Positions 1-12,600 of a stretch of DNA of 61,735 bases are shown here, one piece after another. The DNA lies in NCBI GenBank assembly GCA_018524725.1, contig JAEUWP010000563.1:1-61735 (forward strand), read 5' to 3'. Made by a program: the position numbers and the translations under genes. The notes below the pieces were generated by a model. The model did no database searches. It was not told where the DNA came from and saw nothing but the letters and a program-made list of their open reading frames with translations. Position 1 is the stretch's first letter; the number at the start of each line of letters is the position of its first letter. Source of the DNA: Podaxis mareebaensis. Lineage: Eukaryota; Basidiomycota; Agaricomycetes; Agaricales; Agaricaceae.

Positions 1-34
1 CAGGTGAACTGGATCAGTTTACAAGTCCAGAGAT

Positions 35-2056
35 GTGATATTTGAAGAGGGAAACACTCACCTAGCCCAGCAAACTGTGCCAACCACTTTCACATCCGAT
101 GATGATTCTTTCCAGCTGAGTCAGCCTACTAACACCATTCACAAACAAACCACTTCGACATCACTGATTGACACCAATGAGGGGGAGAGTGGAGTACCCA
201 AAATACCTCAAACAATCATGCTGAGACCCTTACCCATGACAGACCTGCACAAGTTAGACCAACTGAGGCCTGACCCTGTGGCAGGCACTGACAGAGGCAT
301 CCCTGCAAGTGCATCTGACAGTACAAGTGTGAATGACAGAAACAATCTTCCCCTGGCCTTGCACAGATCTAAGAGAGTCATATGGCTGTCAGCAAAAATG
401 TGCAACTCATTGGAATACTTACATTTGGAAGGGACTGAAATACATATTGCATCAGATGATACATGGCTACTGAAGACATACAGAGAAGCCATGACCCAGC
501 CAGACCTGTGGTGGGAGCTGATGATGAAGGAGCTGAACATGCTGAAGGCAAGGGGCATATTTGAGGTAGTTCCAAGACCAGTGGACAAGAACATGGTGGC
601 CTCCAGATGGGTGTATGCATTGAAGTGGAATGAGGATGGATTGTTGGACATGAGGAAAGCGCATGTGGTGGCAAAAGGGTTCACCCAGGTACTTGGGGAG
701 GATTACAGTGAAACTTACACTTCTGTGGCAAGGCTCAAATCAGTGAGGTTGGTTTGTGCAGTAGCAGCTTCAAGGGGGCTGTGTTTGTGGCAAGTGGACT
801 TCATGTCCACTTTCCTCAACAGTGATAATGCCTATGAGGTGTACATGGAACTGCTGCCAGGTTTTGACAAAGGGGGAGAAGGCAAAGTGTGGAGACTCAT
901 CAAAACCCTATACAGCATGATGCAGGGAGCCCATGACTGGGCCCAGAACCTCAATTGTACATACGAAGGGCACAGTTATTACAAATCATGTGCCGACTCA
1001 CAAATCCAGTCAAAAGTTGATGGGGAGGAATTTACACTCACATCTACATGGACTGATGATATCCTTGGCACGTCATCCACTAAGGCCAGCAAAACCAAAG
1101 CCAAAGATGAGTTAGCGTCCAGCTATGAGATCAAAGATCTTGGTGATACAAAACTCATCCTTGGTATGCAAATCAAATGCGACCTGACAACTGGCAGCAT
1201 CAAGCTATCACAATGAGCTTATGTGGAATGCATGCTTGAACATTTCAATATGACCAATGCGAAACCTCATTTCACCCCTCTTCCAGCCAGCATTCACTTA
1301 TCCATTGACTGCTGTCCCACTACACCAGAAGAAGCCCAAGAGGTAAAGAAAATACCATACCAGGAAGCTCTGGGTTCACTCATGTGGCTTCAAGTGGCTA
1401 CACAACCTGACTTATTGTATATGGTCAATATCCTTTCGCGCTTTGCTAACAACCCTGGTCCTATGCATTGGAGCACACTCAAGCACACAATGGAATATGT
1501 CAAAGGCACCCTAGACTATGGTATCACATACCATTGAGGAGCAAACCTGGAACCATATGGCTATGTTGACACTGATTACACAGGAGATGGAGATACTAGA
1601 AGGTCTACAGAAGGACATGTTTTCTTTGCCACCAGGGGACCAGTCTCTTGGGCCAGCAAGAGGCAGGAAACAGTCGCACTCTCTACTGTGGAGGTGGAGT
1701 ACATGGCTTTCACAAGGGCAGTTCAGCAGGTGCTATGGTTGTGCAAGTTCTTCAATGAGATAGGGTTACCACCTCACAGGCCTACCGAGATCTGCACAGA
1801 CAACATGGGAGCAATTGCCAACATGAAGAACAACAAGAATCATAAACAAATGAAACATATTGACGTAAAATATCATTTCATTAAGGAGAAAACTAATGGT
1901 AATCTGGTCACCTTCACATACATGCCGTCAAGTGACAACATTGCTGACATCATGACAAAACCACTACCTCGAGATGCCACCATTCGCTGCGCGAAGGGCT
2001 TGGGACTTACTGGTGACCCATGGATTAACAGTGCGCTGATCCAGGGGGAGTGTTGA
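35..2056 (+). pseudogene. Copia pol remnant (integrase C-terminus, RT, RNase H)
   Basis: A single frame runs through the segment, broken by TGA at 1214-1216 and 1535-1537. The integrase tail shows the usual DVIFEEG motif at the start. The RT begins near nt 510 (WWELMMKELNML), passes the ASRWVYALKW block and reaches the catalytic WTDDILG near nt 1050. RNase H follows, with YVDTDYTGD near nt 1565, LSTVEVEYMA near nt 1680, and ICTDNMGAIA and DIMTKPLP towards the end. Both stops stand where relatives have arginine, so CGA to TGA is the simplest cause. The frame ends on a TGA that lies inside the LTR (2054-2056), a common arrangement in Copia elements. The protein cannot be made full length without readthrough. 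Confidence 0.9.
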
Positions 2057-2407
2057 AGGAAGGATCAGGCACACTGGAGCATCAGTGCATCAATAGGTTT
2101 TCTGCATATGGTGAAGTAGGAACGGTCCACAAGGTACTGGTTGAAATGAATTTCATCTTAGTTTTTCTATCATATTTTCTCTGTACCTGGCTTACTAGCT
2201 TGTGACTCTTATTGGAGGAATTGGGGATATATAGGGAGTTTTTCCTTTCAAACCACCTCAGTCGATTACCACTACAACTGAGGTGAGTTAGCCTTACTAT
2301 TGTGTTCCTACTTGATACTTATCACTATTCGTAGATACTTAAAGCTCGACAGGTATATATATATATTAGTCGATTACCACTACGACTGAGATACTTAAAG
2401 CTCAACA
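2051..2407 (+). repeat. Copia 3' LTR
   Basis: The 357-bp LTR starts TGTTGA and ends TCAACA, a perfect 6-bp terminal inverted repeat, and it follows the polypurine tract directly. Near its end a block is duplicated: CGATTACCACTAC(A/G)ACTGAG occurs at about 2263 and 2371, and GATACTTAAAGCTC(G/A)ACA occurs at about 2335 and 2390. The last 110 bp are therefore a partial tandem duplication around an (AT)n run at 2354-2365. Confidence 0.85.
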
Positions 2408-2700
2408 CGTGTTGTCGCACTGATGAATTTTGTCTAGAATAACGTTCGTTATACACCTGGAGCTATCAGTGCTGTATGTGTTACCTTTGAAGCTATGCTT
2501 GTAGAACTTTTCTAATCTTCTCGCCCTTCATGCCCACCGTGTCACTATCCAACCAGCTGACATGAAACTCGCAGTCATACTTCGACTGAGAGGACTGTTG
2601 CTGTTGACCACGTGAATACCACAAAATCATGCATACCTTAATAAATCACAGCCAAAGCGCCAATTTGCTAGTCGACATCAATGCCTGTCATACTTTACCA

Positions 2701-3012
2701 TGAATGACGAAGGTTGCGAGTAAGAGGGGCTGAGAGTGAGAGAGAGATGGCAGCTCAAAGATAGGAATTAGACTCCAAGAGAGAGATGTATTTCGATATG
2801 CGTTCAACAACTATTTCTACGAAATCGGACAATGGCAGACAGTGACAAAAGTATCTAAGAGGGGATGAACAAAGGAGGACGGTTGTGACGCGTCCTATGG
2901 CGAGAGACGAGTTGTTTAGGTAAAAAAATAGATACTCGGACCATTGTTCGGTTACAGAGGAGAACAATGCGATGTTCCGTCGTGCTCGTGCAGCCGTTTC
3001 CCATTCCCTACA
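2701..3012 (-). repeat. Gypsy LTR (3' LTR of the minus-strand element)
   Basis: This 312-bp LTR matches 9356-9667 at 305 of 312 positions by direct reading. It starts TG and ends CA, and the ACCA target duplication precedes it on the + side. It has lost five CpG sites that the other LTR keeps. Confidence 0.95.
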
Positions 3013-3230
3013 CCTGCCCTTTCCTTCAGAAAGCAACTGTCCTCAGTTGCATTGAAACAGACCCTTCCAACCCTACTCGTCACCATAGCCCATACCTCAA
3101 TCCCAACCTATCCAAGCCCCCTAATCCTCGCCAACTCCTTCTACCCTTCCCTTCAATCCCTCGTGGCCGCCGAATCGTCTTCTTCGCCTTCCAACCCAAC
3201 CAAGTCCACAAGATCCACAAATTCCGTAAC

Positions 3231-6200
3231 TCAAAGCTGATGAGGCGACTGTGCGTGGTAAGGAATTAGCCGGAATGCTGCAAACTTGAGTTTTGAAACA
3301 ATGCCAGTCACTTCTGCTAGGATATATGCGCTGCTTTGAAGGCATTTTACGACCACCATTGGTCCGAAGTAGTGGGGCTTGCACTTGCGGCCGATCTCAG
3401 GCTCAATTTTTTTGTTGAGGACAAGGATGAGCGTTCCAGGAGTGAAATCATAGTCGAACATCTTGTTTTTGTTGCCTTTTTCGAATTGTTTAATAGAACG
3501 AAACTGAGCCTTCACTACTTGATTGTGGATCTTGGCTAAATCTTCATCACGCTTCTCGAGTGCCTGTGCCCGAATTGCAATGAGTTCTGTCAAGGAGAGT
3601 TTGTGTGAAATTGGGGGAGCAAGGAACGTGGCTTCTGTGATGTCGAAGGGGAGTAGAGGCTCAATGCCATGGACTGCAAAATATGGTGTAAGTCCCGTAG
3701 ATTTCCGTGTAGTCACCCGATCTGCCCAGAACACGTATGGTGCATGTTCGTACCATTTCCAAACATTACCATCGCAGACTTTGACGAGTGTGTCTCGAAT
3801 CGTTCTGTGAGTGCTCTCCACAACACCGTTTGACTGCGAGTTGTAAGCAGAGATGCAAATGTGGTTGATGTGGTACTTAGCGGATAGCCAGTCGAGTGCT
3901 GCCACAAAGGCCGTTCCATTGTCCGTAACAATCTCCTCGAGTCCACCCCATCGGCACAGAATTTCCTCAAAAATGAAGCTACCCAGAGTGCATCCTGTTT
4001 CCTTCATGAGAGCCTGCCATTCTGGCCACCCTGTGAGACTGCAACGTGCTTGCACAATGTACTTGTACCCATGAGATGGTGGCATGTGCATCGTGTCAAT
4101 ATAGGCCTTGCGAAATAAGGGAGCTGGTGTCTGGACAGTTGGTGGAATGACAACATGTTCCGTGGATCGAATCTGGCACTGATGGCATGTCTTGATGAAC
4201 CATTGGAGGTCGTCGTTGAGAGATGGCCACCAGAAACAATCTGTAAGAGTTCGTCGTGTGGCAAAGAATCCCTTGTGGCCTAATCGGTCATGTGCTTCGA
4301 TCAACAAATGTGTTCGTTCCCACGGTTCCATGATGATGACTTGATGTTTGCCTGAGTACTCTTTCCTCCATAATCGCCCGCTGTTTACGAAAAACTTGCC
4401 CGCACGGTTGATTAGCTTCTTCCTCGCTTTCTCGGTGAGTCCCTCTGGCATCTGCAGGGTTTCTAGAAAGTTCCTGATCCTTGTCATTTCCACATCTCTC
4501 TGCCTCGTGTTGTCGTCATATGGCCTCGTGGTATCTGTGCCTTCCCTGCCCTTTCCTTCTAAAATGGCGCCCTCATCATTCTTTTCCAAATCCCCTTTCC
4601 TCCCAACCATCTTGACCCTTGCCCAATTTTCTTCCAATCTCTGATGAACCTCTGCTACCCAGATCCCACAACCCAGAGCCTCATCCACCCAGTCCTCTGC
4701 TTCTTCCTCCGCCTCATCTTCATCCTCGCTGTCTTCTGACCTCCTCCGCCTTGACAACCCATCTGGTCCCACATGTTTGGTCCCTGGAACGTGTACCAAC
4801 TCGAAGTCAAACAACAAAATTGCTGCAATCCATCAGTTTATTGCTGCATTAGGATGAACATCAGGTCGGTTGATCATCCCTTTTATATATTTTGCATCTG
4901 CTTCGACAACCAGCTTGGGTACTCCAATAATCCAGATTTTGCATGCGTTGAGTGCCCGATAGAGGCCATATAGTTCCAGTTTTGCTTGGGAGTAACGTGA
5001 GATTCGTTCGTTCCATGCTATTGATCCGAATCGGGCAGGTCGTCTTTGTTTGGTGCTATTGAGCTGTGCCAGGATGTAACCGACTGCGATGACTGAGGTG
5101 TCGATGGAGAGAATGACATCATACGGGAGTGTGTGGTCAATTGGTCGTATTGCTTCACATGTCGCGACTTTGGTTTTCACTTCTTTCATGGCTGCTCGCT
5201 GTTCATCACCCCACTCAAACTCGGCCTTTGTTACTCGGGTTAACTTGGTAAGTGGATTGCAGATTTCCGTGAAGGACTTGATCCAATTCCTCACTGTCCC
5301 TGCCATGCCTAGAAATCCCCTCACTTCTGACACGTTCCTACACTCTGGCCACCTCAGGATCTTGTCAACAGTCGTTGTATCTGGCCTCTGTCCTTCGTAA
5401 GTGCATAACCGCCCTACTACCACAATCTCTGGTTGACACAGTTGGAGCTTTGCTGCTGAAACTGTTGCTCCCGCGTGTTTGAGCCGATGGAGGATTCGAT
5501 TAAGGTCGACTGCGTGCTCCCAGATGAACCATCGAATTTCTGGGTTATCTGGAATTGTTTCGTAAGTGCCATCATCCTTCTTGTAACGTGTTTTTGGCCC
5601 TAATAAGGTGATATCATCTAGGAAGTTGGGTGCGTTTTTGGTTTCGTCTTGCAGGATAAAAGCGACATCGTTTTGAAATATCCCCACTGAGCCTGTCCAT
5701 CCTTGTGGTAAAACCGTTAGACGAAATGTCCCCAGAGGTGTGTCAAAGGTAGTTAGATCTCGTGATTCCTCCGCTAAGCCCCAATGATCATAGCCAACAA
5801 ACATGTCTAGTCCTGAGTAAATTCCTCGAGCTGCGCATTGTTCAGCATAGAGATGGACAAGTGGTGGTGCCTGGGAGTCTCGAATGGTGATGGCATTGAG
5901 AGGCATCAAGTTGTGTACAATTCGTATGTTCCCATCTTTCTTGGCTACTGTGAACCATTGATGCCGATATGAGCTGTAGGATGGTTCATAAACACCTGTC
6001 TCGATCTTTTGTTTGATGAGGTCAATGACTTTGTCGCAAATTCCAGGTGGTATGGGGAGTGACTTCTTTGTCCAAGGCACATGCTCAATGATGGGGATTT
6101 TTATAGGTTTGAAATAGTCATCGCGGAATCGCCCTTTCTCAGTTTCGTCCCATGCGAGGCTGCTTTCGTTGTTCATCAAGGCTTGGGCAATGAGGTTCTG

Positions 6201-9053
6201 TTCTGTGAGAGTAAGGAAGTTGTTCTGAAAAAGGCCAAGTGCCTCCATGCGTTCCTGAGTGAGTCGTGAGCCTGGTTGGAATGGCAGTGGATGTGTTGAT
6301 AGGGGGGGTAATGTGTCAAGGGGGTTTTCAGGAAGTCGTCGCACTACTCGATATTCGCTCGGCATTGTAGCAGGTACTGGACGTGTCTTGTTCGCGACCT
6401 TCTTGTATGCCAGGCAGTGCGCCTGTGTATTGTACTCGAAGGATATCTTGAGGACTGTATTGGTGAGTGAGTCTTGAGCCCCGGTGATCTTCATTGTCTC
6501 TGGCTGATTTCCCATAACCATTAGACTTCGTCATGACTTTTCTTCAACCCTTGCTCTTGTTGGTATCACCACTTTCTGTGCTGGGTTCATGGGGTTCGTG
6601 ACTATGATCTTGACCTGCCTGTCTGTTCGCACTTCTCGCCCCAGCTTAACTCCTTGCTGCCATGGCCGTCCCAACAATAATTTATATGGTGCCATCCCCA
6701 CCACGAATGCATGCGCGTATGTGCTGACTCCTCCTATCATGATTTCCAACCACTCGACGCAACCTTCTAGCTCTTCCTTCCCTCCGTTCGCTGTCTGCAT
6801 AGTCATCCGCCTTCCCCGATTCATCTCACAGCCCAGCTCCTCACACAGATCTCACCGAATGATCACAATTTCTGATCCTTCATCCAGCAGTCCCATTTCC
6901 CTAACTATTTGCCCATCTTTGCCCTTTAGCTTTACTTCAACTTCGTGGAGTGGTGTTGAAAATTCAAGGGGGACTCCTGGTGTCGTCGTAACCATGGTAC
7001 CAGCAGTTGGTATTTGTTGTGTGCGTATGTTGTCTATCATTAATCATCGAAGATTGGGGCTGATGGCTAGTAGCTGCTTGATGGTGATTTCGGGAACTGG
7101 TACATTCAGGAGGTGCTGAAAGGTTTCTTGTGTCAGTTGTGGGTTCGCGATTTTTGACTCGAAGTGGTAGGCTGGTTGTATGCCTGCTGGTCCTTTGTTT
7201 CCTTCCTGTCTTTCTCCGCCTGTTTTCCCTTCTTTCTTTTCGAAATCCTTCTTCCCCTGCGCTTGTGTAGTCACCAACCCATCTGCTTCTTCTCCCATAC
7301 TCTCCAACTCAGTCATAGCTCCCCATACGAACCCTTCCTCCTCAAAATCCTGCACTGATATGAATGATGTCATGGCACCAGGTGTTTCCATGTGTGGGGG
7401 AGAATCACGTATTGTGGGGGTTGTTGGACTCGATGTAGTGGTGGTTGTAGACAGTGGTAGGGGTCCTCCCCACTTCATGTCGATTGCTGCCTTGAAGCCA
7501 TCTGGGTGCCATTCGATTGGTGATCCATCTGCATGAACATGGAAACCATTGGGGAGTACCAGCATTCGGTTTGCGTGCACGTATTCTTGTGCAACTGTGC
7601 ATACTCGCATCTTGTGAGGGCCTTTGCACATGTGGCATGCAATTTCTGGTGATGAATTCAGGTGTTGCGTGGATGCGCTTGGGTTTCCAGATGGCATGTG
7701 TGGTCCCCGATTGGGTTGGCCAGGATATCGTGGTCGCATGTGTGGATATGGTTGAAACCCTGGTGGCTGGGATGGATACTGTGGCTGGTACGGTTGCACG
7801 GGTGGCATTGATGGTTGGAAGTGCTGTGTTGTCGGCATTGTGGGGTGTGTTGGCATGTTTTGTGTCGCTGGATATTGGGAAAATGATGCTGGGTGTGGTT
7901 GTAACTGCGATATAGTTCCAGTGTTCATGGTCCATCGTGATAAGACTGGCGGTGGTATGTGTTCCTTGAGTACTGGAGCCAGTGTGACGAGTTTCGCATA
8001 TTTCACCATGTACATTGCGTCTCCCACATCAAGTCCTCATAGTTGTCGCGTCAACTCCTCAATACCTTCTGTATCGTCTCCTTTCCCCTTCCCCTCAAAC
8101 CGCACCTTCCTTGTTCTAACCTCTCCTTTCTTCAGCTTCCGGCCTTTCTTTTTCTTCTTCCAATCCTCCTCATCACTTGATGTTTCTGTATCTGATTCTG
8201 AAGACTCCAATGAGTCCTCTGAACTCTCTGAATCCTCCGAATCTGAATCATCTGAGCTGCTACCCCTTCGACCCTTCCTTGATCTTTTCTTCGCCCTTGA
8301 CCTCCTCTTTCCTCTTGACCTATCTTCTTCATCCACCGCTTCTCCTGAAAGGACAAATCTTCCAGCCTTCCATGCTTCTTCAATCTTTGGAATCTGTGAC
8401 CGGCTGAGGTTCTTGTCCTCTACCTCAAGTCGGGCTCGAATAAGCTTGCGCGTGCTTGTTGGAAGTCCTTTCCAGAAGTAATGGTCGCGTTCATCGGTCG
8501 AAATCTTGTTGTTGGTTACAAGGTGTGTGGCAATTCGCAAAAACTCCCAGTAAAACTTGTTGAGCTGATCTTCATTACGAATTCTCCTGTCTTCATCCTC
8601 AACGAAATCGAGCAAATGATTGAGGGTGATCTTCTCGCCGAGTGCTGTTTTCGAGTATGTTTCTAGGATTTTTGTCTTGAGGGTGTCATAATTCTGATCA
8701 TAGCCATCCAATCCCTTCCAGAATTGCTTGGTTTCACTGTCTGTGTACTTCACCACCATTTTAGCCTTCTCCGCCGATGTTAACCCACAGCTATCAGCCA
8801 AGTCTTCAAATTCCTCCAAGAATTCCAACAGCTTCTTCGGCTTTTCTGAATTGAAGTGGGGTGCCTTCTTGCTAGACACACGTGGCATTCCCCCAACTCC
8901 TATTGGCCCCGGTCTATTGCCTGACATTGCAGCAGGAGGTGATGGCGTGGTAATCGGTGATGCAGTGATATGTGGTACAGTGGTTGGTGTGATATTTGTG
9001 AAGTCGGCAAGTAGAAGTTTCCGGGAGTGTCCTCGTAAGGTTCCTTCTTCCAA
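3231..9053 (-). pseudogene. Gypsy gag-pol, single frame with five TGA stops
   Basis: One frame of about 1,940 codons encodes the whole polyprotein, with stops at 8037, 7044, 6852, 6531 and 4833 (lowest base of each codon). Gag (9053-7100) has a capsid region, an acidic and basic linker, and a zinc knuckle CHMCKGPHKMRVC near 7600. The protease segment (7040-6852) has LLDEGSE in place of the usual D-T/S-G. RT and RNase H (6521-4833) show KKDGNIRIVHN, LPQGWTGS and the catalytic FLDDITLLG. The integrase part (4817-3231) has an HHCC zinc finger (HDRLGHKG, CHQCQIR), VTDNGTAF and NSQSNGVVES. Every stop is TGA at a likely arginine position. The protein was presumably a normal Gypsy polyprotein before decay. 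Confidence 0.93.
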
Positions 9054-9333
9054 GGGTTGATGTTCGGTGATGTCTGATAGAATAGTCGGCCTTTCGAAGG
9101 CAGTAGGTTTGACGTTGGTTATGACAGGTTCCGATATGCTTCACTTGGTAGACTTCTTCAATGTTGTAGTTGGATGTCCTTGAAGTGTTGTAGGACTTGC
9201 TTCACGTGGCTTGGGTGATGTGTTAACTGATGAACTTGCCGCAAGACGGCGCGTCGAGGCGCGAGTTTGGCGGGTGCTGCTGGATTCAGACGTGATGGAA
9301 GTAAGAGGGATGCAGTGTCAAGGACAACTACAG

Positions 9334-9352
9334 CCCCTCGCGGTGGGCTCCA
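9334..9352 (-). other. Gypsy primer-binding site
   Basis: The + strand reads CCCCTCGCGGTGGGCTCCA, ending in CCA three bases before the LTR. On the coding strand this gives TGG-AGCCCACC next to the LTR, the standard form of a site pairing with the 3' end of a tRNA. The tRNA species was not identified. Confidence 0.65.
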
Positions 9353-9355
9353 CTA

Positions 9356-9667
9356 TGAATGACGAAGGTTGCGAGTAAGAGGGGCTGAGAGTGAGAGAGA
9401 GACGGCAGCTCAAAGATAGGAATTAGACTCCAAGAGAGAGATGTATTTCGATACGCGTTCAACAACTATTTCTACGAAATCGGACAATGGCAGACAGTGA
9501 CAAAAGTATCTAAGAGGGGACGAACAAAGGAGGACGGTTGCGATGCATCCTATGGCGAGAGACGAGTTGTTTAGGTAAAAAAATAGATACTCGGACCATT
9601 GTTCGGTTACAGAGGAGAACAATGCGATGTTCCGTCGTGCTCGCGCAGCCGTTTCCCATTCCCTACA
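9356..9667 (-). repeat. Gypsy LTR (5' LTR of the minus-strand element)
   Basis: This is the partner of 2701-3012 and has the same length and ends. ACCA follows at 9668-9671. It has lost two CpG sites that the other LTR keeps, near 9545 and 9547. As the 5' LTR on the coding strand it should carry the element's promoter; no TATA box was assigned. Confidence 0.95.
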
Positions 9668-9671
9668 ACCA

Positions 9672-12600
9672 TACTCGAAATGACGGAGATGGCACTGGCA
9701 AGTGATTGTCATCAACCTGGGTGATACCCCTGGATGGCTCGGATGGATTTAACAGCAAGGAGTAATGCGGAAATCGTCGTTTGGATTCACGTTTGTGTTA
9801 TCCGTCGTGCTGGGTCTACCCCTTTCATCTAGATCATCGCAAGTTGACCAGAGGTCCATTTAAGGTCCATTTCGCCCAAGTTTGTGCGCAACTCGCACAG
9901 ATGAAGTAGCCCAGGGCACCCCCCAGGATGGATCTTCGATTCTTATTGTTTTCATGACTATATTTCACGAGAGAGTGATGAAATTGCCAGGGTGCTGATT
10001 ATTATAAGTTCATCCAGATTCTGCGCGTTTGTTGCACCACTAACGGCGTATCCTTTTTCCAACTGGATGCTTGTGTGGAGCACAAATAAAATATGTAAGA
10101 ACGCTAGAAGCAATGTTATTTTATGCAATCTTCGATATCTGATGCATCCCTATGCACTCTCACAAGTCCTCACCATCCCAGATGGAAAAACCTCGGGTGA
10201 ACCAAAGGCCAGTAAGCGCGCCTATTATCGTCGATCAAAGCCATCTATTTTAGTGCTGAGAGAAATCTTTCCGGTCTACTGACATCCCGATGACAACGAT
10301 CGCAACCTGCAAAGACACATCGGGCCTCCGAAAATGTGTAGACACGTAGATCTATATGGATTAAGGGTGGTTGGTCCAGCTTCGTCATTTCCCCGGGGTT
10401 TCGACGAAGAATGTATACGACTTTCGTCGCATTGCACTGATAAACTAATTAAAGGCGTGTTCGTGCGAGTAGAAGGGTAGGAAGAGGTAATACGATTGAA
10501 TGGGTGCCATAATTCGCTTCGGGTATGATAGGGAGGGTTGAAGAAACGAGAGAAAGAGGTTGTTAGGGCTGGTGGGGATCAAACTGGAATACGGAAGGAG
10601 AAATCATGTGTCCATGTGGCCTCTGAGAACCATGAGCTTCAAGACGAATTGTTGAACTTGAGAAGGCGGTGATGTTCATCTTTGTGGAACGAATGAGGGG
10701 ACAATGGCGGGAAGATAATCGAAGTCATCGGGAATCGGGAATTATCACCCATCGACCAGTTCGAAGCTGATTTTATGTTAGCGAGCGCCACTGTTGCCTC
10801 CAATGTTCGAAGCTCTGAGGTAATGATGGGGTGGGACAGGAGGTGATCCAAGTCCGATGTCATTCATTCAGACACTGATATTGGAATGCCGAAGCGCACA
10901 AAAAGCGACGCTTCACCCCAACACAAAACCGTCACCAACGATCCACAAATACGTTGTCGTGATGACATATTCGGACGCCACAGTCCGAAGTCAGTCATAT
11001 CAATGTATCATAGGTGGTGTTCAATGTTCGGCATGCCGAGTGTTGGCGGTAGCCAAGGCTACGAGTGCATCCGTCGAAAAGGCGAGAGGCAAAATAGAAC
11101 GGCGAGTCGGCGGAGCACGTCCGAAAGTGATAAGGGTAACAACAACCCCTCCCCCTTCCACCAAAATGCCAAAAAGACGCGTATTAGACCATAAGATCAT
11201 TTCTGCGCACCGCACCATCGCAAGCCGAAGCCAAAGTCAGACAGACGAATCGAAGACCGTCAAGCACGGCGAAACTGACTTAATCAAGTTCGTTCCGAAT
11301 GAAGTTGATCAACTTCATCACCCCTTTCCATATCATCATATTCTTCGCAGATATTCTGTTCGGTGATCGTCCGAAATTCGGGGTATTTCCAAAGCGTCTA
11401 AGGAAGGAGAATAAGGGGGGAAGAAAGGTGGTGGAAAGCGCCTGGAAGCCCTCAGTCCGTTGAAAGAGTATACGCGGGCTATGGACAGGTCGGTTACGAA
11501 CCAAATCGCGATTCTTTTCTGAAGGTACCGTGAAGCCAGTGTAACTCAACTCGCGAGTCTGAGTGTCTTTAGCCGTTTGTCCGCGCATCCATATGGCGAT
11601 TATGCAATGTGTATCGTGGTTTAGTCGGCGAGGAATTGATGATGGCATGGCCAGAAACAACCACCTCCTGAAGGCAATGGGAACTGGGTCTGCGAGAAGT
11701 GAAGAAGGCGGCGCCACAGAACTGCATGATCTGCCTATCACAATTCGCGGATCAGTTATCCACATAATTGAACGGGGATGTGAAGCTGACTCACCCAAAA
11801 CCATAAGCTTTCGGGAACGAAGAGATCCAAAGGAGAAACGTTCACGGCGTATCACAATACCGGCACGGTCGGATACAGGAAAAACCAGGCATCTTCAGGC
11901 TACGGCATTTCTCCACGACAAGAGAGATTACACGCCCAGGGCGGGTCGATAGCAAGATAACATGATAAGACGAACGCTGGGGGCTGGTTATAGATAAGAT
12001 ACGTAAAACAAGAGTTTGACGCAAGAAGAACGGAAGGAACAAGAGGAAAGTGACAGGCACGGACAAATAACAGAGACGCGACAAGACAACGCAGTACCGC
12101 GGGATCCTAGGCAAATCGTCGCGGGAAGGACAAAAGATGTCCTCTGCATGTACATGTTGGGTAAATTGTTGATGGATAGTGAATCTCTTGTCGCTTCGTG
12201 CGCCCTTCATATGTCAATCCATGAGTATATGGCACACCGCCATCTACGCTCCTGGCCGCAAGTGACCAAATGGCCATGTCGTTCATCGGCCCTTCGATTG
12301 GCGAATGCTCATGGGACCAGGGGCGCTTGAAACGAAAGAGCATTGCATCATACATGCGCGCGACTGGGAGTTTTATGTATTTGCAAATTAGACAATGGGG
12401 TAATTGCGTTTGAATCCAGGGGTGGATGACGACAGAATAAAATAAACAGATGAATGATGGATGCAGAGAGTGGGATAGAGTGGACGGAAGGTGGATGGAG
12501 AGGTGTCCGTGGGTTGATCCAGTCATCGGTTCGTTATTATCGGAATTCCCGATACTTGGTGCCCAGTGCCCAGATGCCGCGATGTCTCGTGGTCAGGATA

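Larger units (their letters stand above)
1..2407 (+). mobile_element. Ty1/Copia LTR retrotransposon, 3' part only
   Basis: This is the 3' part of a Copia element that enters from beyond the left window edge. It contains the end of integrase, reverse transcriptase (RT), RNase H and a 3' LTR. The order integrase-RT-RNase H is diagnostic of Copia rather than Gypsy. The purine run CCAGGGGGAG at 2041-2050 sits directly before the LTR and is the polypurine tract. The element is dead: its frame has two internal stops. The 5' LTR and gag are outside the window, so a target duplication cannot be tested here; the 5 bp after the LTR are CGTGT (2408-2412). Confidence 0.93.
2701..9667 (-). mobile_element. 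Complete Ty3/Gypsy LTR retrotransposon
   Basis: A 6,967-bp element lies between two 312-bp direct LTRs that begin TGAATG and end CCTACA on the + strand. The 4-bp duplication ACCA flanks it at 2697-2700 and 9668-9671. On the coding (-) strand the order is LTR, primer-binding site, gag, protease, RT, RNase H, integrase, purine-rich tract (complement of 3013-3030), LTR. That order is the Gypsy order. The two LTRs differ at only seven sites, so insertion was fairly recent, yet the single gag-pol frame already has five stops. This copy is non-autonomous today. Confidence 0.96.

Noticed and set aside
7044..8481. Plus-strand frames of 118-213 codons (7180-7536, 7517-7915, 7840-8481)
   Set aside because: They are antisense shadows of the Gypsy gag and have no domain.
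11280..11855. 191-codon minus frame in the gene-poor stretch
   Set aside because: It overlaps plus-strand frames of similar length, with no recognisable motif or splice structure, so it is not supported as a gene.
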